The notes under the pieces are model-generated. The model was not told the DNA's origin. It saw only the letters and a program-made list of their open reading frames with translations, and searched no databases. The translations under genes were made by a program, and so were the position numbers. Source: Pseudomonadota bacterium (GTDB lineage: Bacteria; Desulfobacterota; Binatia; Bin18). Taken from it: a DNA stretch of 59,509 bases. Shown here one piece after another: positions 1-9,367 of the stretch. Each line of letters opens with the position of its first letter. Position 1 is the first letter of the stretch. The DNA lies in NCBI GenBank assembly GCA_005804965.1, contig SYOC01000111.1, positions 1 to 59,509 of the forward strand. Direction: 5' to 3'.

Positions 1-11
1 ATCTGGAAGGA

Positions 12-386
12 GTGGACTTCCCACTCGTCCTGGTGAACCAAGTCTTCACAAACGAAGACCGTAGCCTCGGCCTTCGTTATCTGGTCTCCAGTGATACCAC
101 CGTGTCGTTCGCGGAGCTGACCACGACCTACCATGAACGGTGGCAAGTGGAATGTTATCATAAGTCGCTCAAACAGAACGTCTCGTTGGCCAAGTCGCCG
201 ACCCAAACCGTCACCACCCAACCCAATCATTTCTTCGCCGCACAGGGCGGCTTTATCAAATTGGAGCGCTTGAAAATGGGAACCAAGCTCAATCATTTTG
301 CACTGAAGTCCAAGCTCTATCTCAACGCCCTCCACTCCGCGTTCTCTACTTTGCGTCACCTCACCTCCTTACCGCACCCCGCGTAA
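12..386 (+). mobile_element. 3' part of a DDE transposase (IS4/IS701-like), cut by window edge
   Basis: Protein ...YHERWQVECYHKSLKQNVSLAKSPTQTVTTQPNHFFAA... typical of DDE transposase C-terminus (E of the DDE triad in the YHERWQVE context); ORF enters from the left edge. Confidence 0.75.
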
Positions 387-464
387 GGTGAGTTACGAGA
401 AGAAAGTGGCGGGTATCGCTTGGTCACTCGCCTATAAGGGCGTAAAAGTGGGATCTTTGCAATG

Positions 465-917
465 TCACAGCCCCACCTTCTCTAGTGTCACCTCTGCCGA
501 CCCGAGCAGCTCTTTCACCGTGTACAGTTTGTATTCCTTCTCGTAGAAGATGTGCTTGATGCCGGTGTTGATCAGCACTTTCATGCAGTGGATGCAGGGG
601 GTGTGGGTGACATAAATCGCAGCGTCGCGAATGCTCACCCCGTTCTTAGCGGCTTGGGCAATAGCGTTAATTTCCGCGTGGATTGTGCGGTAGCAGTTTT
701 CTTCGGTCTCGCCGCTGGGGGTCTTGGATTGATAAATCAGACATCCGACCTCGGTGCAGTGTGGCAAGCCCGCCGGGGAACCATTATACCCCGTGGCCAA
801 GATGTTTTTCTCCCGCACGATCACGGCCCCGACTTTCGCGCGATTGCAGGTGGACCGTTCCGCGACTTGTCGCGTGATGGTCAGAAAATATTGGTCCCAG
901 GATAACCGCTGACTCAT
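465..917 (-). CDS. deoxycytidylate (dCMP) deaminase family protein
   Basis: Zn motifs HAEINAIAQ and PCIHCMK; NRAKVGAVIV...ATGYNGSPAG; 4-nt overlap with upstream M50 gene. Confidence 0.9.
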   Translation of the reverse strand: MSQRLSWDQYFLTITRQVAERSTCNRAKVGAVIVREKNILATGYNGSPAGLPHCTEVGCLIYQSKTPSGETEENCYRTIHAEINAIAQAAKNGVSIRDAAIYVTHTPCIHCMKVLINTGIKHIFYEKEYKLYTVKELLGSAEVTLEKVGL

Positions 918-1942
918 GGTCGATACACAATCGTAAAAGGGTGAAGAGGGGGCATTTGCGAATCGCGATACGCGACATCCGTCATTTCGCCTTCGGGAAC
1001 CTCAAAGTGATCGGTAATGCTGATCGGCACAGGTATGAAGGTCAGTACGAATAGCCCGATGGTACACCACGCATACACGCGGCGGCGGGTGTCGAGCGGC
1101 GACCACAGGTCTTGTGTCGGTGGATGGTCCAACCCCACCAACGCAAGGAAGACTACCCAGAAAAACCATCCGGTCCAGCCTTGGAACCCGAGGAAAAGAA
1201 TCCCCACCAGTGCTAGGCGCGAGATCCAACGATGTGATGGACCAAAAAGCGAATAGGTGACGTGCCCGCCATCAAGCTGCCCGACTGGCAAAAGATTCAA
1301 AAACGTCACGAACAATCCAAACCAGCCAGCAAGAGCAATCGGGTGCAGCACGACTGTGACATCGTCGGCAGATACCTGCAACACTAAATGTGTCAACGCC
1401 GAGAACAGAAACGAGTCGCCCAGCACCAAGCCACCGTCCTCGAAGGGATTGAGTGGCCGTACTTCTGACAAGGCAAGGCCGATCATGACCGCAGGGATAG
1501 CGAGCAGTGCACCTGCCCACGGCCCAGCGGCACCGACATCGAAAAGCGCTTGGCGATTGACCGGCGGAGATTGCATACGGATGAAGGCACCGAACGTCCC
1601 GACGAGCCAGGGCGGACCGGGAATGAAGTAAGGCAGGCTGGCAGGGACACCATGATGACGCGCCAGCAAATAGTGCCCCATCTCATGAAACAAGAGAATC
1701 GACATCAGCGTGATGGCAAAAGGCAAGCCTTGCACGATTGTCTGTGGGTCAGAGAAAGGGTTCGCACCTTGTTGAAATGCACCAGCCAGGGAGGTGGTGA
1801 TGAGCGTCGCAATAAAAAGGACAAGGTGGAGCACTGGAAGCTGTCGCGGTGCCACAGAGTCTTGGACCACGGCCGGTGGCTGATAACCAATAATGGAAGA
1901 ATCCTGCGAGTCGAAAGGGTCTGGGGGCATGGGGAGCGACAT
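914..1942 (-). CDS. site-2-protease family (M50) membrane metalloprotease
   Basis: HEMGHYLLARHHG metalloprotease motif and NLLPVGQLDGGH motif, multiple TM segments. Confidence 0.9.
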   Translation of the reverse strand: MSLPMPPDPFDSQDSSIIGYQPPAVVQDSVAPRQLPVLHLVLFIATLITTSLAGAFQQGANPFSDPQTIVQGLPFAITLMSILLFHEMGHYLLARHHGVPASLPYFIPGPPWLVGTFGAFIRMQSPPVNRQALFDVGAAGPWAGALLAIPAVMIGLALSEVRPLNPFEDGGLVLGDSFLFSALTHLVLQVSADDVTVVLHPIALAGWFGLFVTFLNLLPVGQLDGGHVTYSLFGPSHRWISRLALVGILFLGFQGWTGWFFWVVFLALVGLDHPPTQDLWSPLDTRRRVYAWCTIGLFVLTFIPVPISITDHFEVPEGEMTDVAYRDSQMPPLHPFTIVYRP

Positions 1943-1949
1943 AGGTGTC

Positions 1950-2756
1950 CTAGTGTGTAGTCAGAAAAATTGGCTGTCCTAATTGAAGCCCGAAACACTG
2001 TGCGGCTGAGCCGTTGCGTACTGCGATTTCTACGAGGCCCCAACTATTCACAATTAGGGCAGGAGCGCCAATTGCGACGCTGGCATAGGAAGCAACAACC
2101 CCGCAGATGCGCACGGTGCCAATGCTAGCCAAAAGGGCTGCGCGTGGAAAGGGGCGGAGGTCGGCCTCGGCAATGTTGGTGATGGCATTGCCGAAATGGT
2201 CGATGTGAATGATGCAGCCAGCAAGGCCGTGCATCTGCTGGCGAACCGGTGGTAAAGAGAGCCGCTCCATCGTCGGAACTTCAACGCCTAGCTGCTCGAT
2301 TGCAACCCCTCGGGCGAGGTGCGCAGCGACTGGAGCAAATACATCGCGGCCGTGAAACGTCTGGCTGCGCTGTGGAAGGAAATACTGTTCATTGGTGAGA
2401 TGGATGACGCGGACGACGTCAGACTCAGGGACAGCAAGGCTTAACACGCCATTATCCGGACCAACGAAGTACGCCTGACGGGTCTCTACGACCAGGGCGC
2501 GACGGCTGCTCCCTACACCGGGATCAATCACCACCACATGGATCGTTCCTGAAGGAAAATAGGGCACGGCACTACGCAGCAGTAGCGCCCCGGAGAGAAT
2601 ATGCTGCGGAGGCACCTCGTGGGAGAGATCGACAAGCGAGGCGGTCGGACATATCTCGAGGATGACACCTTTCATGATACCAACGAAAGCGTCACGGGTG
2701 CCGAAGTCGGTGAGAAAAGTAATGATGCGAGGATTCAGGAGGTGCTCCACGGTCAA
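1950..2756 (-). CDS. SAM hydroxide adenosyltransferase (DUF62 family)
   Basis: ITFLTDFGTRDAFVGIMKGV, VVIDPGVGSSRRALVV, GPDNGVLS, HFGNAITNI motifs. Confidence 0.92.
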   Translation of the reverse strand: MTVEHLLNPRIITFLTDFGTRDAFVGIMKGVILEICPTASLVDLSHEVPPQHILSGALLLRSAVPYFPSGTIHVVVIDPGVGSSRRALVVETRQAYFVGPDNGVLSLAVPESDVVRVIHLTNEQYFLPQRSQTFHGRDVFAPVAAHLARGVAIEQLGVEVPTMERLSLPPVRQQMHGLAGCIIHIDHFGNAITNIAEADLRPFPRAALLASIGTVRICGVVASYASVAIGAPALIVNSWGLVEIAVRNGSAAQCFGLQLGQPIFLTTH

Positions 2757-2761
2757 CGCAG

Positions 2762-3061
2762 CTATGTCGAAGGTGACACTGGTGTCAATTCAATGTGCAA
2801 AGTACACCCCAAGGCCGTCGCCGCTTTGCTCAAGGTCGATAACGTGACGGACGGATTATCGGGATCGAGGAGCCGATCTAAAGACGCTCGACTGGTTTTC
2901 ATCCGTTTGGCTAGGGTGTCCTTCGGCAGACGCCTCTGCCGAAGGAGGGCCAGGAGCTTATAGGCGATGACTTTCTTGATGGCCAAGGCTTGGACTTCTT
3001 CAAAGAGTCCTTCTTCTTTCAGAAAGTCTTCAAAATCACTGCCAAGATGGACAGGATTCAA
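2762..3061 (-). CDS. XRE/HigA-like antitoxin (TTG start proposed)
   Basis: HTH: LPKDTLAKRMKTSRASLDRLLDPDNPSVTLSTLSKAATALG; proposed TTG at 3061-3059 overlaps toxin TGA (TTGA), AGGAG 6 nt upstream; 99 aa. Confidence 0.8.
   Translation of the reverse strand: MNPVHLGSDFEDFLKEEGLFEEVQALAIKKVIAYKLLALLRQRRLPKDTLAKRMKTSRASLDRLLDPDNPSVTLSTLSKAATALGCTLHIELTPVSPST
2920..2945. repeat. 11-bp perfect inverted repeat, 4-nt loop, inside the antitoxin ORF
   Basis: CCTTCGGCAGA-cgcc-TCTGCCGAAGG. Confidence 0.8.
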
Positions 3062-3411
3062 CCCATGCTCCTCTTCAGCTCGCGTAGCCGTCGTCTGGCG
3101 AGGTTGAGATCGGCCAGGGGTGTCTTTTGCGATTGTTTGATGAACCCGTGCAACGGCACGAGCCGTGTGCCGGACACTGTGAACAGGACTCGTGCTATCC
3201 GATTGCCGAGCGTTGAGCGGACTTCCCATACATCTTCCTCCAATTTACGGACAAGCGGCATCCCGATAGGCCAGAGATACTGAACTGCGAGCAGGTCGGA
3301 GCCAATGACATGTTGTTCTTCGTGAGGAAGAGACTTAATCCACTCCCGCACGGGCTCCCTGCCCGTTTCCGTCGCGAAAAACACCACACGCAACCGCAGC
3401 CCGTCGCTCAT
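3058..3411 (-). CDS. HigB/Gp49-like RelE-superfamily toxin
   Basis: REPVREWIKSLPHEEQHVIGSDLLAVQYLWPIGMPLVRKLEEDVWEVRSTLGNRIARVLFTVSGTRLVPLHGFIKQSQKTP typical of phage-derived Gp49-like/HigB toxins. Confidence 0.88.
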   Translation of the reverse strand: MSDGLRLRVVFFATETGREPVREWIKSLPHEEQHVIGSDLLAVQYLWPIGMPLVRKLEEDVWEVRSTLGNRIARVLFTVSGTRLVPLHGFIKQSQKTPLADLNLARRRLRELKRSMG

Positions 3412-3626
3412 GATGAAAGTGTACCTTTTCTGATGCAACACTGCCAAGAGGGGCGGGGACAGAGGAGAGGGGAAATCCTTAACTGCTACACAACTGCCTC
3501 TTATTGGGAAAATTGATGGGGCTCTCCATTAAAATTTTCTCATCTCCTTCTCATCGGCTTCTCACAATGATGCGCTATGTTCATTCGTATAAAGAACAGT
3601 AGACCTGAACAGATAGGAGGAGAAAG

Positions 3627-5105
3627 ATGATGAGCACAACGAAAAAAGCACTGACGGGAGCCGCAGCCGCAGCTCTCGCGATTGGCGGGTTCACGTTCGG
3701 CCGCGTGACGCACGTGGATCAAGTACAAGCTAATCCTGATGAAGCCAAAACGGCAGTGGTTGCGACCCCGTCGGGGCGAGCCTTGCCGTCGTTTGCCAGC
3801 TTGGCTGCGCAAGCCTCCCCGTCAGTCGTATTTATCAAGGCCGCAGTCGTCGAGAAGGCCGGGCAGCCCGGCCCGGGGTTTGGGTTTCCTCCGAGTCCTT
3901 TTGGCGACGAGTCGCCGTTTCCGTTCCGCCCGCCGACACCTCCGGGAGGCGGACGCCGCCAAGGCTCGGGGTCGGGCTTCATTATTCGTCAGGACGGCGT
4001 GATTCTGACTAACAATCACGTGGTCGAAGATGCGAAAGAGATTACCGTCACGTTGACCGATAAACAGGAATACCCGGCGAAAGTGCTGGGCCGCGATCCC
4101 AAAACAGATTTGGCGGTGCTGAAAATCGAGCCGAAAGGCACGTTGCCGGTTGCAAAACTCGGTGATTCCGAAAATCTTCAAGTGGGCGACTGGGTTATGG
4201 CCATCGGGAATCCTTTTGGACTCAGCAACACTGTGACGGCTGGGATTGTGAGTGCGAAAGGGCGCGTCATCGGCGCTGGCCCGTATGACGATTTCATCCA
4301 AACCGATGCGTCCATTAACCCCGGCAACTCTGGCGGCCCGCTGTTCAACGAGCGTGGCGAGGTCGTTGGCATCAACAGCGCGATCTTCAGCCGTGGCGGT
4401 GGGAACATCGGTATCGGCTTCGCCATTCCCGTTAATCTCGCCAAGCAATTGCTACCGGAACTGGAAACCAGCGGAACCGTTACCCGTGGTTGGTTAGGCG
4501 TTGCCATTCAGAAGATGACGCCTGAGCTGGCCAAATCCCTCGGAACGGAAGAGGCCCGTGGTGCGCTTGTGGCAGAAGTGACGGAAGACAGCCCGGCGGC
4601 AAAAGGTGGCATCGAACGTGGTGATGTGATCGTACGGTTCAATGGTAAGGACGTGCAAGATTCGACCTCGTTACCGAGTATTGTCGCTGCGACTCCAGTT
4701 GATAAAACTGTGCCGGTGGACGTCTTGCGTAACGGCACAGCGAAAACGATTAGTGTCACCATCGCCAAACTCAAGGATGACGAGGTTGCCAAAGCGGAAG
4801 AGGAGACAGGCGAGCAAAAAGGGAAATGGGGTCTCGCGCTGCGCGATCTCAAACCTGAAGAGCGTGAACAGATGGGTCTCAAAACTAGCGAAGGTGTGAT
4901 GGTTGGCAACGTCCAGCCCGAAAGCCCGGCAGCCGAAGCTGGCGTGCAACCCGGTGACGTGGTCTTAGAGGTCAACAAGAAGGCGGTGGCGACCGTTACC
5001 GACCTCAAAAAAGAACTCGGGAAAGCCGCGACCGATGCCCCGCTCTTGCTTTTACTGCGCCGTGCCGATGGCGGTAACCGGTTCGCCACGTTGGCTGCAA
5101 AGTAA
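3627..5105 (+). CDS. Do/HtrA-family periplasmic serine protease with two PDZ domains
   Basis: Signal peptide; catalytic triad contexts [20 protein letters not shown]; two PDZ-like regions; RBS aggaggagaaag. Confidence 0.95.
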   Translation: MMSTTKKALTGAAAAALAIGGFTFGRVTHVDQVQANPDEAKTAVVATPSGRALPSFASLAAQASPSVVFIKAAVVEKAGQPGPGFGFPPSPFGDESPFPFRPPTPPGGGRRQGSGSGFIIRQDGVILTNNHVVEDAKEITVTLTDKQEYPAKVLGRDPKTDLAVLKIEPKGTLPVAKLGDSENLQVGDWVMAIGNPFGLSNTVTAGIVSAKGRVIGAGPYDDFIQTDASINPGNSGGPLFNERGEVVGINSAIFSRGGGNIGIGFAIPVNLAKQLLPELETSGTVTRGWLGVAIQKMTPELAKSLGTEEARGALVAEVTEDSPAAKGGIERGDVIVRFNGKDVQDSTSLPSIVAATPVDKTVPVDVLRNGTAKTISVTIAKLKDDEVAKAEEETGEQKGKWGLALRDLKPEEREQMGLKTSEGVMVGNVQPESPAAEAGVQPGDVVLEVNKKAVATVTDLKKELGKAATDAPLLLLLRRADGGNRFATLAAK

Positions 5106-5144
5106 TCCTGTTCCGTGCTCGTTAAGCGAGGACCGTGCCGCTGA

Positions 5145-6365
5145 TCAAGGTGCTGCGGTTTCCTCGCTTCCCCCGAAGAGCCGCGTCACCTGAACGGCGA
5201 AGATCGCTTGGTCCAAGGAATAACGACCCGGAAAAGCAGGGTTCTGACTTTGCTTGACGTGGCGATCCTCCACGTGACTTTGGCCAGCCGCCACGTGTAC
5301 TTCCCATGGCCCATGCTCGATAGTGAGGCCAGCCGGAAACAAATACGACTCGGTAAAGTCTGGTAGCGTTGGTGCCAGCGACGAGGACTTAATCGCCCAG
5401 CGCTCCCAGGAAAAACCTGTTTGGAACGTCACCCCAGGAAATAAGACAAACTGCACTCCCGCGCCTAAACGAAAGCGATCCTTCGCATCTTCAACCGCTC
5501 CTCGGTTGAGGAATTTGCGATGATCGAATTTCAGCGACGTGTCCTCGAAGGCCGAGAACTCCGCCCAGCGAGCTTGAGCAACGACGGTCAAGCGTTTCGT
5601 GACACGATAGGCGGCACCGAACTCCAAGGTCTGCGGAAATTGAAAATCCACTTTCACGTTATCGCCACGCCCGGCGACGCGGGCATTCCCGAACATAAAA
5701 ATGGTGCCTGGAGTCTTATATCCCAAACCTAGGCTCAACTTCGGAGTTGGCGTGTAGAGAATGCCCAGCGTGCCAAAAATTCCTGGGCCACGCACATCTA
5801 CGTCCAGCCGACCAACGGGTGTCGGGCTCTTGAGGCGCAAGCGGCCATACGACGGGTTAATCCCCACCCCGACATGCAACTCCGGCGTGAGCGAATAGGC
5901 CACGGATGGAGCCAACGAGAGGACAGCAAGGTCGGTGTAGAGGTTATTGAGGATGCCTCGCGCCGGGTCGGCGGGAAGATTATAGGCAAAGCCCAGCGAG
6001 CCGTAGGCACCGATGCCAACATGAAATGGTGCCCAACGGTCGGTGACATAGGCAAAGCTGGGAGCCACCGGCATTTCACGGCTGGTCTCATCGTACCCCT
6101 GAGTGTTGGCGTAGCCAGGATGGTAGCGAATTGCCAAGATACTCGTCGTGGCAGAGTTGGGGAGCAACGTTAATTGGGCAGGATTGTGAAAGAGAGCGCT
6201 GACCCCATTGAGAGGAAGCGCAACGACATTTCCAGCCAGCGAGATTTCTTGGGCGCTGGCGGCTGGCGGAACCAGTTCGCTGCCATGTGCCGGAAAAGAG
6301 ACGCTCGCTACCCCGAGTAAGAATCCCACAAGGGCCGCGCTGGCCGTCCTGCTCCACCTGCGCAT
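5145..6365 (-). CDS. OmpP1/FadL/TodX-family outer membrane transport protein
   Basis: Signal peptide, ALFHNPAQLTLL motif (FadL-like), beta-barrel pattern. Confidence 0.85.
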   Translation of the reverse strand: MRRWSRTASAALVGFLLGVASVSFPAHGSELVPPAASAQEISLAGNVVALPLNGVSALFHNPAQLTLLPNSATTSILAIRYHPGYANTQGYDETSREMPVAPSFAYVTDRWAPFHVGIGAYGSLGFAYNLPADPARGILNNLYTDLAVLSLAPSVAYSLTPELHVGVGINPSYGRLRLKSPTPVGRLDVDVRGPGIFGTLGILYTPTPKLSLGLGYKTPGTIFMFGNARVAGRGDNVKVDFQFPQTLEFGAAYRVTKRLTVVAQARWAEFSAFEDTSLKFDHRKFLNRGAVEDAKDRFRLGAGVQFVLFPGVTFQTGFSWERWAIKSSSLAPTLPDFTESYLFPAGLTIEHGPWEVHVAAGQSHVEDRHVKQSQNPAFPGRYSLDQAIFAVQVTRLFGGSEETAAP

Positions 6366-6555
6366 CCTACACCGTCCTTTCCCATACTACCGTAGCCCAC
6401 ATTCGCGCGGCCTTGTTTTCTGCAGCGTCTTCCGCCGAGAAACCCGCGCACCATACCGGGGACCCTTCCAGCGATCAAGGCCGCCAGCCGTTCTCGCCTG
6501 TGCTGCTTGTGTGGTAGAGTGCGCGTCACAATTTCTGTGAAGGAGGGCTCAATTC

Positions 6556-7062
6556 ATGGCGATACAAACTGGATGGGAAGGACGCTTTTACGAAGATTTT
6601 GTTGTCGGTGATATCTACCGTTGCCGTCTCGGGCGTACAGTGACCGAGAACGATAATATCTGGTTTACCTTGCTGACCTGCAACACCAACCAAATCCATT
6701 TCAACACCGTGTATGGCAAGCAGACAGAGTTCGGCCAGTGTCTCATCAATAGTGGTCTGACGCTCGCTATTGTCGCCGGGCTGGGCGTTGCCGACGTGAG
6801 CGAGAACGGTTTTAACTTGGGCTGGGATAACGTGACGTTGCCCAATCCGGTGTATGCCGGCGATACGCTCTACTCCGAGTCCGAGGTTCTCGAAAAACGT
6901 GAGTCCAAGTCGAAACCGCAATGGGGTATCATCAAGGTGCATACCCGTGGCTACAAGCAAGACGGCACGCTGGTGGTGCAATACACTCGGAATGTGATGG
7001 TGTGGAAGCGTGCCCATGCGCCTCAACGCGACCTCTTTCCCGAGGTGAAGTCAGCGACGTAG
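6556..7062 (+). CDS. MaoC-like dehydratase domain protein
   Basis: GRFYEDFVVGDIYRCRLGRTVTENDNIWFTLLTCNTNQIHFN...GDTLYSESEVLEKRESKS hot-dog fold motifs. Confidence 0.9.
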   Translation: MAIQTGWEGRFYEDFVVGDIYRCRLGRTVTENDNIWFTLLTCNTNQIHFNTVYGKQTEFGQCLINSGLTLAIVAGLGVADVSENGFNLGWDNVTLPNPVYAGDTLYSESEVLEKRESKSKPQWGIIKVHTRGYKQDGTLVVQYTRNVMVWKRAHAPQRDLFPEVKSAT

Positions 7063-7079
7063 GCATCGCAGTACGCCCA

Positions 7080-7105
7080 CGGAGACGGGTCAGAGACCGT
7101 CTCCG
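7080..7105. terminator. candidate bidirectional terminator hairpin
   Basis: CGGAGACGG-N8-CCGTCTCCG perfect 9-bp stem between convergent genes. Confidence 0.65.
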
Positions 7106-7110
7106 CATAG

Positions 7111-7776
7111 TCACTCACTCGTACCGGGCTTGGGAAACGGCGTGCCGTACTGGTTGAACCAAGTCACCTGCTCGACTGGTGTCCGTGTCACTGGACCGAA
7201 CTTGCCCACAGGGTAACCGATCGGCAGCAGCGCATAGGTGGAGAGGAAGTCGGGAAGACTAAGAATCGTCCGTATTTCTGCTTCATATTGGCAGGTCACG
7301 CTCGTCAAAGTCGCACCAAGCCCGAGGGCGCGGCAGGCGAGGAGCATATTCTGCACGGCAGGATAAATGCTGCCACCCATAATGCGGGCGAAGTTCACGG
7401 CATTGGGCCCGGCGAGCCGTTGTTGATGAATCTTGCGCGCACGCAAGCAGGCAAACATGTGCACCGGGGCTTCGTGTAAATGTTCGGCTAAATACGCGGC
7501 CGCACGCATGTTGCCGTCAAGTTCAGCTCCTGCTTCGAGATACTGCCGCTCGGCGATGCGCCAGCCACGCCGATAGACTTCGGCGATCTGCATTTTAATC
7601 TCTGGATCGGTGACGACCACAAACCGCCACGCTTGCACGCCGCCGCCGCTGGGAGCGTGAATTCCCGCATCAAGGATTTGATAGATCAACTCTTCAGGGA
7701 CGGGATCGGGTTTGAGCCGTCGCATGCTACGGCAGGTAGACATAATATGGAAAACATCGGTGTTGGCATCCGTCAT
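7111..7776 (-). CDS. nitroreductase family protein
   Basis: STCRSMRRLKPDPVPEELIYQILDAGIHAPSGGGVQAWRFVVV; start chosen at MTDANTD with GGAGGAG upstream. Confidence 0.9.
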   Translation of the reverse strand: MTDANTDVFHIMSTCRSMRRLKPDPVPEELIYQILDAGIHAPSGGGVQAWRFVVVTDPEIKMQIAEVYRRGWRIAERQYLEAGAELDGNMRAAAYLAEHLHEAPVHMFACLRARKIHQQRLAGPNAVNFARIMGGSIYPAVQNMLLACRALGLGATLTSVTCQYEAEIRTILSLPDFLSTYALLPIGYPVGKFGPVTRTPVEQVTWFNQYGTPFPKPGTSE

Positions 7777-7888
7777 GGCGTTGCGCTCTCCTCCCTTGTC
7801 AAAGTCGGATGGACCATAGCCGGTCCTCTCTTGCAGCACCAGAACCGTGCTCTCGGCTTCTTTGGGAGAAACCAGCCCAGCACCCAGC

Positions 7889-8608
7889 CTACTTCTGTAG
7901 GTTGGACCACACCAACTCGGTCAGGCTTTTAATCGGCGTGCCTTCGCCTTCATGACTGATGGCGCGCACAAGCCCGACACCTTCGGCGTACCATTCTGTG
8001 TGATGCATCCGGTAGCCTTTGGCGTTGTTTCTGTCATCGACATATTGGTTGGCCGAGACGGTTTCCACGCGCAGACAGTTGTGAAAGACGCCCGCCGGCA
8101 CGCGGACTTCTACTGGATCAATCCAGGCATGAGCCGAAGCGGTCATGGTTTGCCCGCCATTTGCTGGCCACGCATTCGTTTGCAAGCCGACCTGCCACGT
8201 CGCCGCGCCGCGATACGGGCTCGGAAGAATCTGCTCGGCCCCTTCGCCAAGCTTTGTGTCCCAGACCTTCGTTCCGTCGGAATCGAGCCAGGGATAGCGG
8301 TGCAAGAATCCATCTTTACGAAAATAAGCGACCGTGCTCTGCGCGTCTGGGGAGGCGGCGGTCAGCGGCTCGTATTGTTCCACGACGACATAGGAAGTGC
8401 TGTCAAGCAGTGGCAGGTCGTCCTGAATGACGGTCTCGGTCATGTAATAGATGTAATCCCCCGAGAACGTCACGAGGTGGGTCCACGAGTTGTGGAGCGC
8501 GAGTGGGAAGAATTCGGTCGCTTTGGGCGTGGGCCGTGGGGTAAACAACGTGATGAGTCCCCAGACTGTCAGGACTGCGGAGGCGATAGCTATAAAGACT
8601 CTTCCCAT
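7889..8608 (-). CDS. hypothetical protein with N-terminal TM/signal segment
   Basis: Open frame MGRVFIAIASAVLTVWGLITLFTPR...; no family recognised. Confidence 0.6.
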   Translation of the reverse strand: MGRVFIAIASAVLTVWGLITLFTPRPTPKATEFFPLALHNSWTHLVTFSGDYIYYMTETVIQDDLPLLDSTSYVVVEQYEPLTAASPDAQSTVAYFRKDGFLHRYPWLDSDGTKVWDTKLGEGAEQILPSPYRGAATWQVGLQTNAWPANGGQTMTASAHAWIDPVEVRVPAGVFHNCLRVETVSANQYVDDRNNAKGYRMHHTEWYAEGVGLVRAISHEGEGTPIKSLTELVWSNLQK

Positions 8609-8793
8609 GATCGGGGAGTATACTGCCCGAGTCCGAAGGGCGCAATGTGAAAAATGATAGTAGCGACGCGGCAGGTATGTCATTCCGAGCCGAAGCCTCG
8701 CGCAGGCGAAGAATCTCAAACACCATCGTAATGATAAGCGAGTTGCCCCCCCTCCTTTTCACATAACGCTCGGTCTGGTGTCTTTCTTCTACA

Positions 8794-9363
8794 GTGACGG
8801 CAATACACGTGGCTCAACAACAAGAAGAACGGCAAGTGTTCGCAGACATCGTGACGTTGCATCAGCATGTCGTCTATCGCTACCTGCTACGCTTCACCGG
8901 CAACGTCCACGATGCGCAAGACCTTTTTCAAGATACGTTCTTACGTGCGCATCGTGCCTATGCCGCCTTGCCAGCGGATGCCGACGTGTGCGCCTGGCTC
9001 ATGCGTATCGCCATTAACCTTACGAAGAATTACATCCGTGATCGCCAACGCCGCAGGCGCGTTATGCTCGAACCTGTAGGAAAGAGGGCAGATGATGAAA
9101 TCCCAGAACCAAAAGACAATGCCGATACGGAGGGACTTATGATCTCGCGAGACATTGCACGTACCTTGCAAACTGCCATCGCCGCACTGCCTTTTCATCA
9201 GCGTGTGGCCTTCACCCAGCGACAGTTTGAAGGTCTCGAATATGCTACCATCGCTACCCATCTCGGATGTTCACAGGAGAGTGCCCGTGCTCACGTCTAT
9301 CAGGCGCTACGCAAGTTGCGCCTCGTCTTGGATGGCACCGATGCTCGGGAACAAAGAGGATAA
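8794..9363 (+). CDS. ECF-type RNA polymerase sigma factor
   Basis: Region 2: DAQDLFQDTFLRAHRAYAALPADADVCAWLMRIAINLTKNYIRDRQRR; region 4: IAALPFHQRVAFTQRQFEGLEYATIATHLGCSQESARAHVYQALRKLR; GTG start. Confidence 0.93.
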   Translation: MTAIHVAQQQEERQVFADIVTLHQHVVYRYLLRFTGNVHDAQDLFQDTFLRAHRAYAALPADADVCAWLMRIAINLTKNYIRDRQRRRRVMLEPVGKRADDEIPEPKDNADTEGLMISRDIARTLQTAIAALPFHQRVAFTQRQFEGLEYATIATHLGCSQESARAHVYQALRKLRLVLDGTDAREQRG

Positions 9364-9367
9364 CATC

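Noticed and set aside
552-905. Plus-strand ORFs opposite the dCMP deaminase gene
   Set aside because: Antisense shadow ORFs of a well-supported gene in GC-rich DNA; no domain features or RBS.
3822-4448. Long antisense ORF (208 aa) opposite htrA
   Set aside because: Shadow ORF; htrA on the plus strand is complete with a signal peptide and catalytic motifs.
8761-8793. ECF-type promoter for the sigma gene (TAAC ... GTCT)
   Set aside because: Spacing of about 12 nt is too short for known ECF promoters; left for a comparative motif search.
9155-9367. N-terminal 71-residue extension of the Ogt fusion ORF overlapping the sigma gene
   Set aside because: It would be read out of frame inside sigma region 4; ATG 9368 has a good RBS and is followed by the ZAS motif, so the extension is not likely coding.
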